Positions 36,192 through 46,076 of a DNA stretch of 64,000 nucleotides are shown here, piece by piece. Location: contig CANMSE010000004.1 in assembly GCA_947500555.1 (NCBI GenBank), positions 1-64,000 of the forward strand, written 5' to 3'. The notes under the pieces are model-generated. The model was given only the letters and a program-made list of their open reading frames with translations, had not been told where the DNA came from and did no database searches. Position 1 is the first letter of the stretch. Every line of letters starts with the position of its first letter. The stretch comes from an uncultured Fulvivirga sp. Its GTDB lineage: Bacteria; Bacteroidota; Bacteroidia; Cytophagales; Cyclobacteriaceae. Both the position numbers and the translations under genes were made by a program.

Positions 36192-37457
36192 TTAGTTTTT
36201 TATCTCAATCGATTTCGATAAAGTTATCCGTATTAGATTCATGACCGCAATAGTGGCTGCTTTTATATTGACTTCTCTGTCTTTCCATAATTGGAGCTTT
36301 CTGGTTACCGTCTGATCTCCATCTGCAAAGGCTATCCAAACAGTACCAACAGGCTTTTCTACTGTGCCTCCATCCGGGCCTGCTATGCCACTAGTCGCAA
36401 CTCCAATATCTGATTTAAAGAGTTTTCTGACATTGTTAGACATTTCAGTAACCGTTTGTTCACTTACAGCGCCATGCTGTTTTAAAGTCTCCTCATTGAC
36501 ATTGAGCGCTTTAATTTTCAGGTCATTATGATATGGAACAATAGAACCTTGATAATATGCTGAGCTCCCCGGTATTGAAGTAATGAGGTGAGATACGTAT
36601 CCACCGGTGCAGCTTTCGGCAAATGATATTGTTTTATTATTATGCTTCAACATATCACCAACCTTGGTCTGAATTTCATCACGGTCATACCCATAGATGT
36701 ATTTTTCGGCATAGGATTTTAGTGAGGTAATCTGATCTTCCACTTGCTTCTTTAATTCGCTCATATCTGCTCCGACAGCCGTAAGTCTTAATTTCACCTG
36801 TCCCAAGCTTGGTAAATAGGCAAGCTTTATGTGCTCTGGCAAAGCTTCTTCCCAATCTTTGATTTCATCAGCCAACCAGGATTCACCAATGCCTATAGTT
36901 TTGATAACCTTATGAAAGATGACATCTGTTTTAAAACACTTTTGAAGTTTAGGAATCACCGTGTCCTTCATCATGCGCTTCATTTCATGAGGTACTCCAG
37001 GCATAGAGACAAAAACAGTCCCATTTCTTTCTAACCACATTCCGGGTGCTGTACCTAACTTATTAGTAATTCTTTCAGCGCATATGGGTAGTTCTGCCTG
37101 TTTCTCGTTTATTGGTGTGATCTCTCTTCCTTTACTTTTAAAAAAGTCTGTCACTTCTTTGAGAGCTTCGCTATCCATTGCCAACTCACAATCAAAATAT
37201 TCAGCCAGCAGTGGCTTAGTCAAATCGTCATTTGTGGGACCTAAACCACCGGTAATCAAAACTATTTCAGCTCTTTTTTCGGCTTCAGCAAAAGCATTCA
37301 TCATATCCTCGCGGATATCACCAACTGTAGTTTTTCTTACGACCCTTATCCCTACCTGATCTAACTCTTGACTCATCCATTGGGAGTTGGTATCATTTAT
37401 CTGTCCGAATAAAATTTCATCACCGATTGTTAGTAACTCTGCTTTTGTGTTGGCCAT
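36192..37457 (-). CDS. cinA: CinA-family NMN deamidase / damage-inducible protein
   Basis: 421 residues, full length. The N-terminal MoCF/MogA-like domain ('TIGDEILFGQINDTNSQWMSQ', 'TGGLGPTNDD') and the C-terminal PncC-type domain ('SFAESCTGGYVSHLIT', 'SGIAGPDGG') are both present. The family hydrolyses NMN and ADP-ribose for pyridine nucleotide recycling. It is first on the strand before the E2 gene, 44 nt apart, and diverges from the DUF4197 gene. Confidence 0.94.
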   Translation of the reverse strand: MANTKAELLTIGDEILFGQINDTNSQWMSQELDQVGIRVVRKTTVGDIREDMMNAFAEAEKRAEIVLITGGLGPTNDDLTKPLLAEYFDCELAMDSEALKEVTDFFKSKGREITPINEKQAELPICAERITNKLGTAPGMWLERNGTVFVSMPGVPHEMKRMMKDTVIPKLQKCFKTDVIFHKVIKTIGIGESWLADEIKDWEEALPEHIKLAYLPSLGQVKLRLTAVGADMSELKKQVEDQITSLKSYAEKYIYGYDRDEIQTKVGDMLKHNNKTISFAESCTGGYVSHLITSIPGSSAYYQGSIVPYHNDLKIKALNVNEETLKQHGAVSEQTVTEMSNNVRKLFKSDIGVATSGIAGPDGGTVEKPVGTVWIAFADGDQTVTRKLQLWKDREVNIKAATIAVMNLIRITLSKSIEIKN

Positions 37458-37552
37458 ATACTGAGGTTTTACTTTAAAGCATAATTATTATGCAAATTCG
37501 CTATCTTAAGTCCCGAAGCTATAACACCTAAGTGAAATAAATGATATTCAAA

Positions 37553-38269
37553 ATGAAAAATAATATATGCGTAGCGGCTTTCATTTTAATGATGGCCTGT
37601 ACAAGCACTCAAATAAATCAGACTTTAAATACTATTGGGGATGTTTTAAATGAAGATCAACTTACTGGTGATCAAGTGGCTTCAGGTTTAAAAGAAGCCT
37701 TAATAAAAGGTATCAGTAATGGATCTTCTCAAGCTTCCAAATTGGATGGATACTTCAAGAATTCTCAAATCAAATTGCCTTTTCCTCCAGATGTACAAAA
37801 GGTGGAAACTAAGCTGAGACAAATAGGTCTTGACAAAGAAGTAGATAAATTTATTTTGACTCTCAATCGTGGTGCAGAGGAGGCTGCTAAGGAAGCTAAA
37901 CCAATTTTTGTGGCTGCCATAAAATCAATGACCATTCAAGATGCATGGGGCATATTGAAAGGAGAAGATAATGCTGCCACTGAATATTTAATAAAAGCTA
38001 CATCGACTCAATTAAAAGGTAAATTTCAACCCGTAATGAAACGTGCATTGGATAAAACCAATGCAACAAAATATTACAGCAGTATTATTACTACCTATAA
38101 TAAAGTTCCATTTGTTGACAAGGTCAATGATGATTTAGAAGGGTATGCAACTGATAAAGCAATAGAAGGTCTTTTCTTATTAATTTCTAAAGAGGAGAAA
38201 AAAATTAGAGAAGATCCTGTTGCACGAACTACTGATTTGCTAAAAAAGGTATTCGCAGCTCAGGACTAG
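37553..38269 (+). CDS. DUF4197 lipoprotein
   Basis: 238 residues from the ATG in 'MKNNICVAAFILMMAC'; an upstream ATG at 37541 adds four residues. The lipobox cysteine is at residue 16. The rest fits DUF4197: 'VASGLKEALIKGISNGSSQASKLDGY' (two adjoining blocks), 'KLPFPPDVQKVE', and 'DAWGILKGEDNAATEYL'. The function is not known. The 3' end overlaps the convergent subtilase gene by 4 nt. Confidence 0.9.
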   Translation: MKNNICVAAFILMMACTSTQINQTLNTIGDVLNEDQLTGDQVASGLKEALIKGISNGSSQASKLDGYFKNSQIKLPFPPDVQKVETKLRQIGLDKEVDKFILTLNRGAEEAAKEAKPIFVAAIKSMTIQDAWGILKGEDNAATEYLIKATSTQLKGKFQPVMKRALDKTNATKYYSSIITTYNKVPFVDKVNDDLEGYATDKAIEGLFLLISKEEKKIREDPVARTTDLLKKVFAAQD

Positions 38270-41200
38270 CGAATAATTATTTTATAGGTTAGACTTTCAG
38301 TATTAGTTTCAACTTTCAAATAGTATTGTCCTGACTCAAAGTTTCTAACATCAATAGTAGGATTAATCCCTCTGGCAAATCCTATAATTTTTCCGGCAGG
38401 ACTAATTAGTGTTGCATTGATCTCAACCGGGCTAGAAATATAGATAAAATCACTACTTGGGTTTGGGTAAAACAAGAATTCTGAGGTCTCCTGAAGAGAA
38501 GTAATGTTAACCACTTCATATAGTATAGTGGTAGAGTCTATACATCCAATTTCGTCTGTTACAGTTTGTTTGATTTCAAATTCACCTATGTTATTGAAAG
38601 AAATAATAGGGTTTTGTTCTACACTGATTGTATCATTAGATAACTTCCAAAGCCACGATACGGCTGAGGTACTTAAATCATTGAATTGAACAGCTGAGTT
38701 ATTATATAAATTGAGAGGTGTAATCTCGGGCTCAAAATCAGCCGTAATTTCACTAACACTAATTGCAATTTCTAAAGCATCACTCTCACCAATAAGTTCG
38801 CTATTGGTGACATAAATTATTGTGTCATCAACCACAGTAGGGAGGGTTGCACTTGAGCCTTTACTGATCAACTCAGTAAGGTTTTGATCGGCATAAAAGT
38901 TTAAGAACTGCCCAGGTGGATCTATAAGTACATCTTCATTTTCACATATAAATACATCTTCAAATGATGGAGTTGGACTCTTTTGAATATTTAATGTTTG
39001 ATTTAAACTGTCTCTACAACCAGTGATGCTCTCCGCAATAAGTAGGATATTGAGCACAGAATTATCTGTATAATCGAAAGTAAAGTCTTGTAAAGTTGAT
39101 GTCAGATTATCATTAATATACCATATATCCAATGCACTTGACTTTGATAATGACCGAAACTTTAGCAGGCTTGAACTACTTAAATCTGTGGTATCTGTAT
39201 TAAATATAAAATTCGAAGTCACATCATCTACATCAATTTTCACTTCTTTGATATTACTATTGAATGTAGAGTCAGTGCTGATTACATAAAGTGTGGTATC
39301 TTGATTGAATGAACCTGTAAAAGAGATTCCACTAAAAAGCATTTCATTAAGTTCAAGATCCGAATAGAACTCTAAGTTGGTGGCGTTGGTGGCTTGTAAA
39401 CTAAATTCTTCGCCTTTACAAACCTCTTGATCAACGAGGTCAGGAAGGTTGCTGCGATTGCTAACAGTTATGGGGTCAATAATAATTTCTGTACAACCTA
39501 TGTCATTAGTGGCAGTCAATGATATATCATAAGTTCCGGTTTGTGTGAAATTCATGATAGGTTGCTTTACAGTGGATGTAAAACCATTGTCAAAATCCCA
39601 ATTCCATGAGACAGCATCATTTGATTGATCGATAAAGGTGACTGTTGAGTTGCCTGTTTCATCTAATAACAAAGGATTCGGATTAGCTAAAAAGGAGGCG
39701 TTGACAGGTTTTGGCTTGGCGATAACTCTGTAAACATCACTATCGAAGGGTTGATCTTTATTAATGGCATAGTAAGATGTGGAAGTAGATACAGGTGGTG
39801 TATTAAACGATTCTCCCGAAAACAACAAATTACTAAGCTCCACGTCTGAATAAAAGTCAAAAAATACTCCTATTTGAGGGTTTATAATTGCCGGATCTCC
39901 AGGACAAGTTTCACTTATTGAAATAGTTGGAGGGTTGTTTAGATTTTCTTGGTAATCAGTTTTTGCAATGTTCAATTCATCTATCAAGTCCTGAACGGAA
40001 TGACCTGCAACTATGGCGAATGCAACTTTTTCACTTTTATTCACTTCAAGAAGTGGAATTTCAGCACCTACAACATGAGATACATCATTACCACCATTAA
40101 CCATTCCAGCGGTGGATTTTAGAATACCTTGTGAACTGTGGCTGTATTTGACACTGTCATTAAGCACATTAGGGATATCTGCTGAGTTACCATTGAAGTT
40201 TTTATTATTAATGGCTGAGTAAATAGAATCCTGATTTGTGAGAAGAGCAATTCCTAAATACGTGCTTCCATTATTGATATAACCTAACTTTTGATCACCA
40301 ATCCAGTTGGCCTGATTGAAATCTTTAATGCCAATATTCCAATCAGCAAAAATTCCCAATTGGAAATTTGACAGATCTACTATTCCAGTATTTGTTAATC
40401 GGTATTCTTGAATAATGACATTAGACGATTGGTTAGCCAACGTTTTTTGCTCAATCAAAATACTATCGGCAACAGTAAAAGAAGACCGTATATCAGTTGG
40501 AAGATGTCCATTTGAAAACCTTTTTAGATTGCTTGCTGGGCCGAAATCAGCATCTTGTGAGCCTATAACAAGATTAGTGGGACTGTTATCAGCTACTTGA
40601 TCCTGACTGAATGAAATCATGACCCCAATATTGTCGAGTACCTTGTTACTTTCATATGTAACTCCGATTCCCTGATCAAAAAATTCATTATCATAGCCCA
40701 AGTCACCATCTGATGTAACAGTAAGAGCTAGGTCACCACTTTGTGCGATAGTATTGGATGGAGAAGAATCAATAATGAAATATTCAAAATCAGAGTAAAG
40801 ACTACTTTCAAAATCCACCCTAAAAACTAACTCTTCATCAGGCGGCAAATCATTACTTGTCACAATCAAGAACGGATCAGTACTATTACTTTTAGACTCT
40901 AAAGTATTTAGGCTACTTATAGCATATGAATCATTAACTACAGTTACATAAGGTGAGGAAGTACTCAGAGTCGTGGTACCGGAACTTAATGAAGTAAGAT
41001 AATTGATCACCTCAGTAGTAATGCTGATAGTATCATTGGCGTAGATATATTCACCAAGGCCGTTGGAATAATTCATTGACTTTATACGAACGGAAGGAGT
41101 GGAGTTGTTAGTCAAAGCTTCAAGCATATTTAACCTTCCTTTACCAAGCTGGCCAATATAAGGTCCATTGGCAGGCACGTTATAAATGTCATCACTTGTG

Positions 41201-42405
41201 ACTCGCATTTTTTCCATTACCTGCACAGCCGAAAGATTTGGAAAACGTGCCCTTACGAGAGCGGCAGCGCCTGCCACCATCGGAGCAGAGTAGGAAGTAC
41301 CGACCTTGCCAGTTCCATAAGTATTTCCGTTAGTAGCCACGAAAATATTTTCACCTGGGGCTACCATATCTATTTTATAACTAAAGGTTGCGAAAAATGC
41401 TTTTTCGTCCTGAATATTGGTAGCACTGACTGATAGTACATTATCAAATGATGCCGGATAAAAATCTAGTAATTCATCGGTATTTCCAGCTGCAGCAATA
41501 ACGACAGCATCTTTTTCTAATACAGCATAATTTATCACGTCTTGTCCAAATTGAGAAAAGGAATTCGTTGATCCCCAAGAAAGATTGATCACTTTACATC
41601 CTAAATCAGCAGCTAGTGCAATAGCCTCATAACCAAAATTGAAATTATTGGATGAGCTGGTAAATATTTTAATGGGTAAAAATTTACTGTTAAACCCTGT
41701 TCCAGCTATTCCTAAATTATTGTTAACTCTAGCCGATGAAACCCCGGTAACCTCTGTTCCGTGCTCATCATTATCTGCTGTAGGGTTGTTGTCATTGTCC
41801 GCAATATCCCAACCAGCAAAATTGTCTATTAGCCCATCTCCATCATCATCTATACCGTTGATGGGATCATTAAAATTATAGGCGATCTGGCTTTCTAAAT
41901 CTCCATGGTCAGGTTGAACTCCTGAATCTAGAATACCAATAACGATGGTGGAATCTCCTCTTTCAACAGTCCATGCATCATAAGCATTAATGATACTCAG
42001 ATAGGTTTGTCCACCAGTAGTTGGATTCGCATTTGGGTCGTTAGGTATAAGTAAAGGTCTGTGATTAAAATATGGCTCCGCATAGACCACATCAGGATCA
42101 GCCAGTAGTTCGTTAATTTTCTTTTGTAGGTCCTGACCTTGTTCAATTTCAACTTTATATATGTTTGCTAATGGGTGACTTCGTCTATTTATTTGAGGGA
42201 TAGCACGATTCACGGATTTCATTACCTGTTCACTGGAAGATTTTCCTGATAATTGTTGTGATGAACCAGGCCTCATCTTGACTATAATGGTGGTAGGACT
42301 ATACTGATCTGAGCTCACTCCTTTTGGCATAGTGTAAACTCTTTTTTGAGCTTGCACTCCAATAGAATAGCTTAGGATTAGTAAAAAAAATAGAAGTCTT
42401 TTCAA
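38266..42405 (-). CDS. T9SS-exported subtilisin-like serine protease with Ig/PKD repeats
   Basis: 1379 residues. Signal peptide 1-20, an inhibitor-type propeptide about 35-115, and an S8 peptidase domain about 130-430 with Asp160 ('GILDSGVQPDH'), His215 ('DEHGTEVTG'), Asn308 and Ser371 ('GTSYSAPMVAGAAAL'). An acidic Ca2+-binding-like loop ('NGIDDDGDGLID') lies between Asp and His. After a beta-rich domain (about 440-825) there are three related modules of about 155 residues (about 829-990, 993-1150, 1152-1305), each an Ig-like half with Cys and 'FYSD.EL' plus a PKD half with 'W.W' and 'GC'. The last 75 residues are a T9SS sorting domain ('LFYPNPSSDFIYI'). It should be secreted and digest extracellular protein. 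Confidence 0.93.
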   Translation of the reverse strand: MKRLLFFLLILSYSIGVQAQKRVYTMPKGVSSDQYSPTTIIVKMRPGSSQQLSGKSSSEQVMKSVNRAIPQINRRSHPLANIYKVEIEQGQDLQKKINELLADPDVVYAEPYFNHRPLLIPNDPNANPTTGGQTYLSIINAYDAWTVERGDSTIVIGILDSGVQPDHGDLESQIAYNFNDPINGIDDDGDGLIDNFAGWDIADNDNNPTADNDEHGTEVTGVSSARVNNNLGIAGTGFNSKFLPIKIFTSSSNNFNFGYEAIALAADLGCKVINLSWGSTNSFSQFGQDVINYAVLEKDAVVIAAAGNTDELLDFYPASFDNVLSVSATNIQDEKAFFATFSYKIDMVAPGENIFVATNGNTYGTGKVGTSYSAPMVAGAAALVRARFPNLSAVQVMEKMRVTSDDIYNVPANGPYIGQLGKGRLNMLEALTNNSTPSVRIKSMNYSNGLGEYIYANDTISITTEVINYLTSLSSGTTTLSTSSPYVTVVNDSYAISSLNTLESKSNSTDPFLIVTSNDLPPDEELVFRVDFESSLYSDFEYFIIDSSPSNTIAQSGDLALTVTSDGDLGYDNEFFDQGIGVTYESNKVLDNIGVMISFSQDQVADNSPTNLVIGSQDADFGPASNLKRFSNGHLPTDIRSSFTVADSILIEQKTLANQSSNVIIQEYRLTNTGIVDLSNFQLGIFADWNIGIKDFNQANWIGDQKLGYINNGSTYLGIALLTNQDSIYSAINNKNFNGNSADIPNVLNDSVKYSHSSQGILKSTAGMVNGGNDVSHVVGAEIPLLEVNKSEKVAFAIVAGHSVQDLIDELNIAKTDYQENLNNPPTISISETCPGDPAIINPQIGVFFDFYSDVELSNLLFSGESFNTPPVSTSTSYYAINKDQPFDSDVYRVIAKPKPVNASFLANPNPLLLDETGNSTVTFIDQSNDAVSWNWDFDNGFTSTVKQPIMNFTQTGTYDISLTATNDIGCTEIIIDPITVSNRSNLPDLVDQEVCKGEEFSLQATNATNLEFYSDLELNEMLFSGISFTGSFNQDTTLYVISTDSTFNSNIKEVKIDVDDVTSNFIFNTDTTDLSSSSLLKFRSLSKSSALDIWYINDNLTSTLQDFTFDYTDNSVLNILLIAESITGCRDSLNQTLNIQKSPTPSFEDVFICENEDVLIDPPGQFLNFYADQNLTELISKGSSATLPTVVDDTIIYVTNSELIGESDALEIAISVSEITADFEPEITPLNLYNNSAVQFNDLSTSAVSWLWKLSNDTISVEQNPIISFNNIGEFEIKQTVTDEIGCIDSTTILYEVVNITSLQETSEFLFYPNPSSDFIYISSPVEINATLISPAGKIIGFARGINPTIDVRNFESGQYYLKVETNTESLTYKIIIR

Positions 42406-42486
42406 TTGTATTTAATTACGGCCATAAATATATCTAAATGAGTAATGGTAAGCCCTAAGACTTAATTATTTGCTCTTTGCAACCGA

Positions 42487-42518
42487 TTGAAATTTTAGTG
42501 GAAGATACCTTATCTTCG
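42487..42518 (+). promoter_or_regulatory. Candidate promoter of paaN-like gene
   Basis: TTG at 42487-42489 and TATCTTCG at 42511-42518 (one mismatch to TAnnTTTG) are 21 nt apart, about right for a Bacteroidota promoter; the ATG is 33 nt further on. Confidence 0.35.
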
Positions 42519-42550
42519 CTTTCCATATTAGTAATACAAAAACAAAGGCA

Positions 42551-44215
42551 ATGAGTTTATATAAAAAGCATAAAGATACCCTTGATAAAGCAGTAAAAGC
42601 GCTACATGAGCGTACATTTTTTGCAGCATACCCGGAACACCCGTCCCCTAAAGTATATGGCGAAACAGCCGATGCTGATGGAAGAAAAAAATTCCAAAGT
42701 GGAGTGGGTAAGAAGTTCGAAGAATTGAAGCAGGACAATCCTTCTTCATGGATTGGGGTGGAGGAATCTCCTTACATGCAAACTCCTTTGAATATTCAAT
42801 ATCCGGCTTTTGAAATAGATACTCTTATTGAACGAGGAAATACGGCCTTTCACCAGTGGAGGAAAGTATCTGCTGATGAGCGGGCCGGAATTTTGGTGGA
42901 GTCTTTGGAAAGATTGAAGGGAAGATTTTTTGAAATAGCTTATGCCACCATGCATACGACTGGTCAGGGGTATATGATGGCTTTTCAGGCTTCAGGGCCT
43001 CATGCTGCGGACAGAGCATTAGAAGCAATAGCGGCCGGCTACGAAGAATTGAACAGATTTCCTTCATCAGCTGTGTGGGACAAGCCAATGGGGAAATACA
43101 ACATAACTTTGGATAAAGAATGGCGAGCGGTACCTAAAGGCATTGGACTTGTGATAGGTTGTTCTACATTTCCTACCTGGAATAGTGTAACTGGCGTTTA
43201 TGCGAGTTTAGTGACTGGAAATTCTGTATTGGTCAAGCCGCATCCTGGAGCGATCCTTCCAATGGCCATTTTTGTTGCTGAAATTCAGAATGTGCTTGCA
43301 GAAAATGATCTTGATCCTAACATATGCCAGTTGGCCGTGGACACATTTGATAAAACTATCACTAAAGATTTAGCTGAACATGCTGATGTTAAAGTGATCG
43401 ACTTTACTGGTAACTCTAAGTTTGGCAGTTATTTGGAAGGATTGGATAAAGCTGTATTTACAGAGAAAACCGGAGTGAACTCTGTCATCCTGGATTCTAC
43501 CGATAATATTGATAAAGTAGCTGCCAATCTGGCCTTTTCTGTAACCCTTTACAGCGGGCAAATGTGTACTGCCCCTCAAAATTTTTACATTCCGGAAGGA
43601 GGAATCGATACACCAGATGGAAAGGTGTCATTCGATGATTTTGCTGCCAAGTTTGTTGAAAACATCAATGGACTGGTTGACAATCCTAAAGCTGGGCCAT
43701 TTGTGTTGGGTGCGGTTCAAAATAAAATGACCTGCGAACGTGTAGAAAAAATAGGCAGTCTTGGCGCAGAGGTGTTATTGGAATCACGAACCATTGAAAA
43801 TCCTATGTTTAAAGATGCCAGAATAGCAACTCCGGCAGTTTTAGCACTTTCTGCGAGCGATAAAGAAAAATATAGCGAGGAGCTATTTGGACCTATTGCC
43901 TTATTGATTAAAACAAGAGATACAGCCGAATCTGTAGCCTTAGCCAAAGAAATGGCCATCAGTCATGGGGCTATTTCGTGTGGTGCCTATACTACTGACG
44001 CAACCACCAGGGAGATGATAGCTGATGAAATGTCTTTAGCTGCCACGCCAGTTTCTTTCAACCTGGTAGGAGGAATTTATATGAACCAAAATGCTGGATT
44101 TAGTGATTTCCACGTGACTGGTGGTAATCCTGCTGGTAATGCCTCATTTACCAATCCGGAGTATGTGATTAAGCGATTTACCTGGGTAGGGCACAGGGAG
44201 CCGGTAAAAGCTTAA
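42551..44215 (+). CDS. paaN: PaaN-type aldehyde dehydrogenase (phenylacetic acid degradation)
   Basis: 554 residues, normal for the PaaN2-like aldehyde dehydrogenase branch. The aldehyde dehydrogenase fold is visible: 'GLVIGCSTFPTWN', 'LVKPHPGAILPMA', a catalytic-Cys segment 'YSGQMCTAPQNF', and 'ELFGPIALLI'. Family members oxidise the ring-opened semialdehyde of the phenylacetyl-CoA pathway. No other paa gene is in the window, so it may act on another aldehyde-CoA substrate. The base composition looks somewhat more GC-rich than its neighbours. Confidence 0.9.
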   Translation: MSLYKKHKDTLDKAVKALHERTFFAAYPEHPSPKVYGETADADGRKKFQSGVGKKFEELKQDNPSSWIGVEESPYMQTPLNIQYPAFEIDTLIERGNTAFHQWRKVSADERAGILVESLERLKGRFFEIAYATMHTTGQGYMMAFQASGPHAADRALEAIAAGYEELNRFPSSAVWDKPMGKYNITLDKEWRAVPKGIGLVIGCSTFPTWNSVTGVYASLVTGNSVLVKPHPGAILPMAIFVAEIQNVLAENDLDPNICQLAVDTFDKTITKDLAEHADVKVIDFTGNSKFGSYLEGLDKAVFTEKTGVNSVILDSTDNIDKVAANLAFSVTLYSGQMCTAPQNFYIPEGGIDTPDGKVSFDDFAAKFVENINGLVDNPKAGPFVLGAVQNKMTCERVEKIGSLGAEVLLESRTIENPMFKDARIATPAVLALSASDKEKYSEELFGPIALLIKTRDTAESVALAKEMAISHGAISCGAYTTDATTREMIADEMSLAATPVSFNLVGGIYMNQNAGFSDFHVTGGNPAGNASFTNPEYVIKRFTWVGHREPVKA

Positions 44216-44325
44216 GCATGTCTACACGAAAATAAAATTATATGGAGTTTGCGAACCTGGTGTTTTTTCGGGTGAAGCAATCCTTTTATTACATTCGCAA
44301 AACGTAAACCTTTCTTTTAGACACC

Positions 44326-44913
44326 ATGCATCCAATTTTCAACCGTAATCTGTTCTTCGTAAAAGAGCATGTTGGTATGTTCAAAGCATCCAACAACTAT
44401 GATATCTATGATCCTCAAAGTCAGGAGATGATTTTGGAATGCAGGGAACCTAACCTAGGATTCTTTACCAAAATGTTGCGCTTTACTGACTATAAGCGGA
44501 TGACTCCTTTTGAAGTGGTAATTTCAACTCCTCAGGGTGAGCGATTAATTACTGTCAAAAGAGGAGTATCGATATGGCTTTCCACCGTGGAGGTATTTGA
44601 TGAAAAGGATAACCTTATCGGAAAATTTAAGCAACAGTTCTTTTCTATTGGTGGGAAGTTCAATGTGCTCGACCAAAATGATAAGGTAGTTTGTACACTA
44701 AAAGGGAAGTGGACAAGCTGGGATTTTAAGTTTATGAAAGATGATCATGAGTTTGCCCATGTAAGTAAGAAGTGGTCTGGATTGGGTAAAGAATTATTTA
44801 CCTCCGCTGACAACTACATGCTCAATATCAATGAAACGGTGCCTGAGAATAACCGCTTACGCATGCTGATTATGGCAGCGGTGATGTGCATAGATATGGT
44901 GTTGAAGGAGTAG
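44326..44913 (+). CDS. LURP-one/phospholipid scramblase-related protein
   Basis: 195 residues, soluble apart from a hydrophobic C-terminus ('MLIMAAVMCIDMVLKE'). The 12-strand tubby-like barrel of the LURP-one/scramblase superfamily is suggested by 'LFFVKEHVGMFKASNNYDIYD', the 'EPNLGFFTKMLRF' strand, and 'KWTSWDFKFMKDDHEFAHVSKKW' (adjoining blocks). The biochemical role is not established in bacteria. A strong terminator follows about 100 bp downstream. Confidence 0.82.
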   Translation: MHPIFNRNLFFVKEHVGMFKASNNYDIYDPQSQEMILECREPNLGFFTKMLRFTDYKRMTPFEVVISTPQGERLITVKRGVSIWLSTVEVFDEKDNLIGKFKQQFFSIGGKFNVLDQNDKVVCTLKGKWTSWDFKFMKDDHEFAHVSKKWSGLGKELFTSADNYMLNINETVPENNRLRMLIMAAVMCIDMVLKE

Positions 44914-45011
44914 TTAAAATGTCCATTACTCTATTTGAAAACGTTGACTGAGTTAACGCCTGTATATGAATTGTAGCGTTTGAGAAGCAATATACTTGCT
45001 ATTTAGCACTT

Positions 45012-45042
45012 AGCCAATCCTGTGGATTGGCTTTTATTTTTG
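45012..45042 (+). terminator. Rho-independent terminator
   Basis: A 9-bp perfect stem (AGCCAATCC / GGATTGGCT) with a 3-nt loop and a T-rich tail. It is the first clear stop signal after the scramblase-like gene. A degraded copy of the stem, TAATCCGCAGGATTGG, lies at 45057-45072. Confidence 0.8.
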
Positions 45043-45134
45043 TCTTTATGAAAAGGTAATCCGCAGGATTGGCGCACTCGCAAGTAGTGAAGAATTACGA
45101 TAAACTGCTATCCCGCTATGATTTCATATACCAT

Positions 45135-45144
45135 GTTAGCAAGC
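45135..45144 (+). repeat. Left inverted repeat of a two-gene unit
   Basis: GTTAGCAAGC here is the exact inverse of 46643-46652. It lies 2 nt beyond the stop codon of the DUF4238-like gene. Just outside is a TATGA/TCATA hairpin. Confidence 0.6.
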
Positions 45145-45146
45145 GA

Positions 45147-46028
45147 TTATATTTCTTTAAGATGGTTTTTGTATGTTCTTGAATTCTGCCATTTTTCAAG
45201 CAAATCGTCTCTCGCAAATACAATTTCTCTACTTGAATTCTTAATTGACCGTTTCTTGAACTCCCGATATTTTAAAAATGAGATAGTGTCTTTTAAAGTG
45301 CAAATATCATTTTCAGAGACCTTCTTATTTAAATTTACTTCCAACAATAAATCAGGGGCAAGAGGTAATTGAATATTAAAAGTTCGTACCAATACAGGAT
45401 TATCTGAAAGCGGAAATTTTCCTTCGGTTGACTTATATAAAGTCCACTTCGAGAAGATAAATGGCAGGAGTAGGTTCATCAAACCTTCAGTTGATGATAA
45501 TGTATGTTTAAGGCTTATGAATAATTCAAACTTAGCCTTGTTATTCAGATTAAATACCCTAACTGCATCTGAAAGGTGATTATGGTTTCTGATTAACTGA
45601 ATAAAAATAAAAAAGGATAGTATAGTTTTATGTTGAATACTATCAATGTTTTGATTGTGTATTGCATACTCTAATGAAGGCTTGTAATGCCCTTCAAAAA
45701 GAGTGAAATGATTCTCAAAATCTAAAGTTAATTCAGATGGATTTTCAAGATAATATTTTTCCAGTTGGTCGTGCTCGTCAGGAATTTCTCTTTTACAGTA
45801 GTCAAGTACATTCTCCTGAGTAATTGTAGCAATTCCGGCACCTTTATCGTAAAAAACATTTTTAGTCTTAAGTCTAAGAATTTTATTTGATTTTAAATTA
45901 AGGCTCGAAACAACCTGGTTTCTTGCATCAGTCGCTTTTATATGTGACCTTTTTTTGTCGAGGTATTCAGGATTCCAATAGGCTGTCCAAAAACAGGGAT
46001 TATAGTGATTTTTGTCCGTTACATTCAA
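45147..46028 (-). CDS. DUF4238-like protein
   Basis: 293 residues, cytoplasmic. The start 'KNHYNPCFWTAYW' resembles the 'HYVP.F' opening of DUF4238, and 'FPLSDNPVLVRT' near residue 205 resembles its 'SDNPV' block. Function unknown; DUF4238 proteins are often found as isolated accessory genes. It lies 48 nt after the 186-residue lipoprotein gene on the same strand, inside a unit bounded by 10-bp inverted repeats. Confidence 0.75.
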   Translation of the reverse strand: MNVTDKNHYNPCFWTAYWNPEYLDKKRSHIKATDARNQVVSSLNLKSNKILRLKTKNVFYDKGAGIATITQENVLDYCKREIPDEHDQLEKYYLENPSELTLDFENHFTLFEGHYKPSLEYAIHNQNIDSIQHKTILSFFIFIQLIRNHNHLSDAVRVFNLNNKAKFELFISLKHTLSSTEGLMNLLLPFIFSKWTLYKSTEGKFPLSDNPVLVRTFNIQLPLAPDLLLEVNLNKKVSENDICTLKDTISFLKYREFKKRSIKNSSREIVFARDDLLEKWQNSRTYKNHLKEI

Positions 46029-46076
46029 AATTGATATGTTCTGCTTTTCTGGCTTTCTTGTGTTAGCTAGGTTTTA

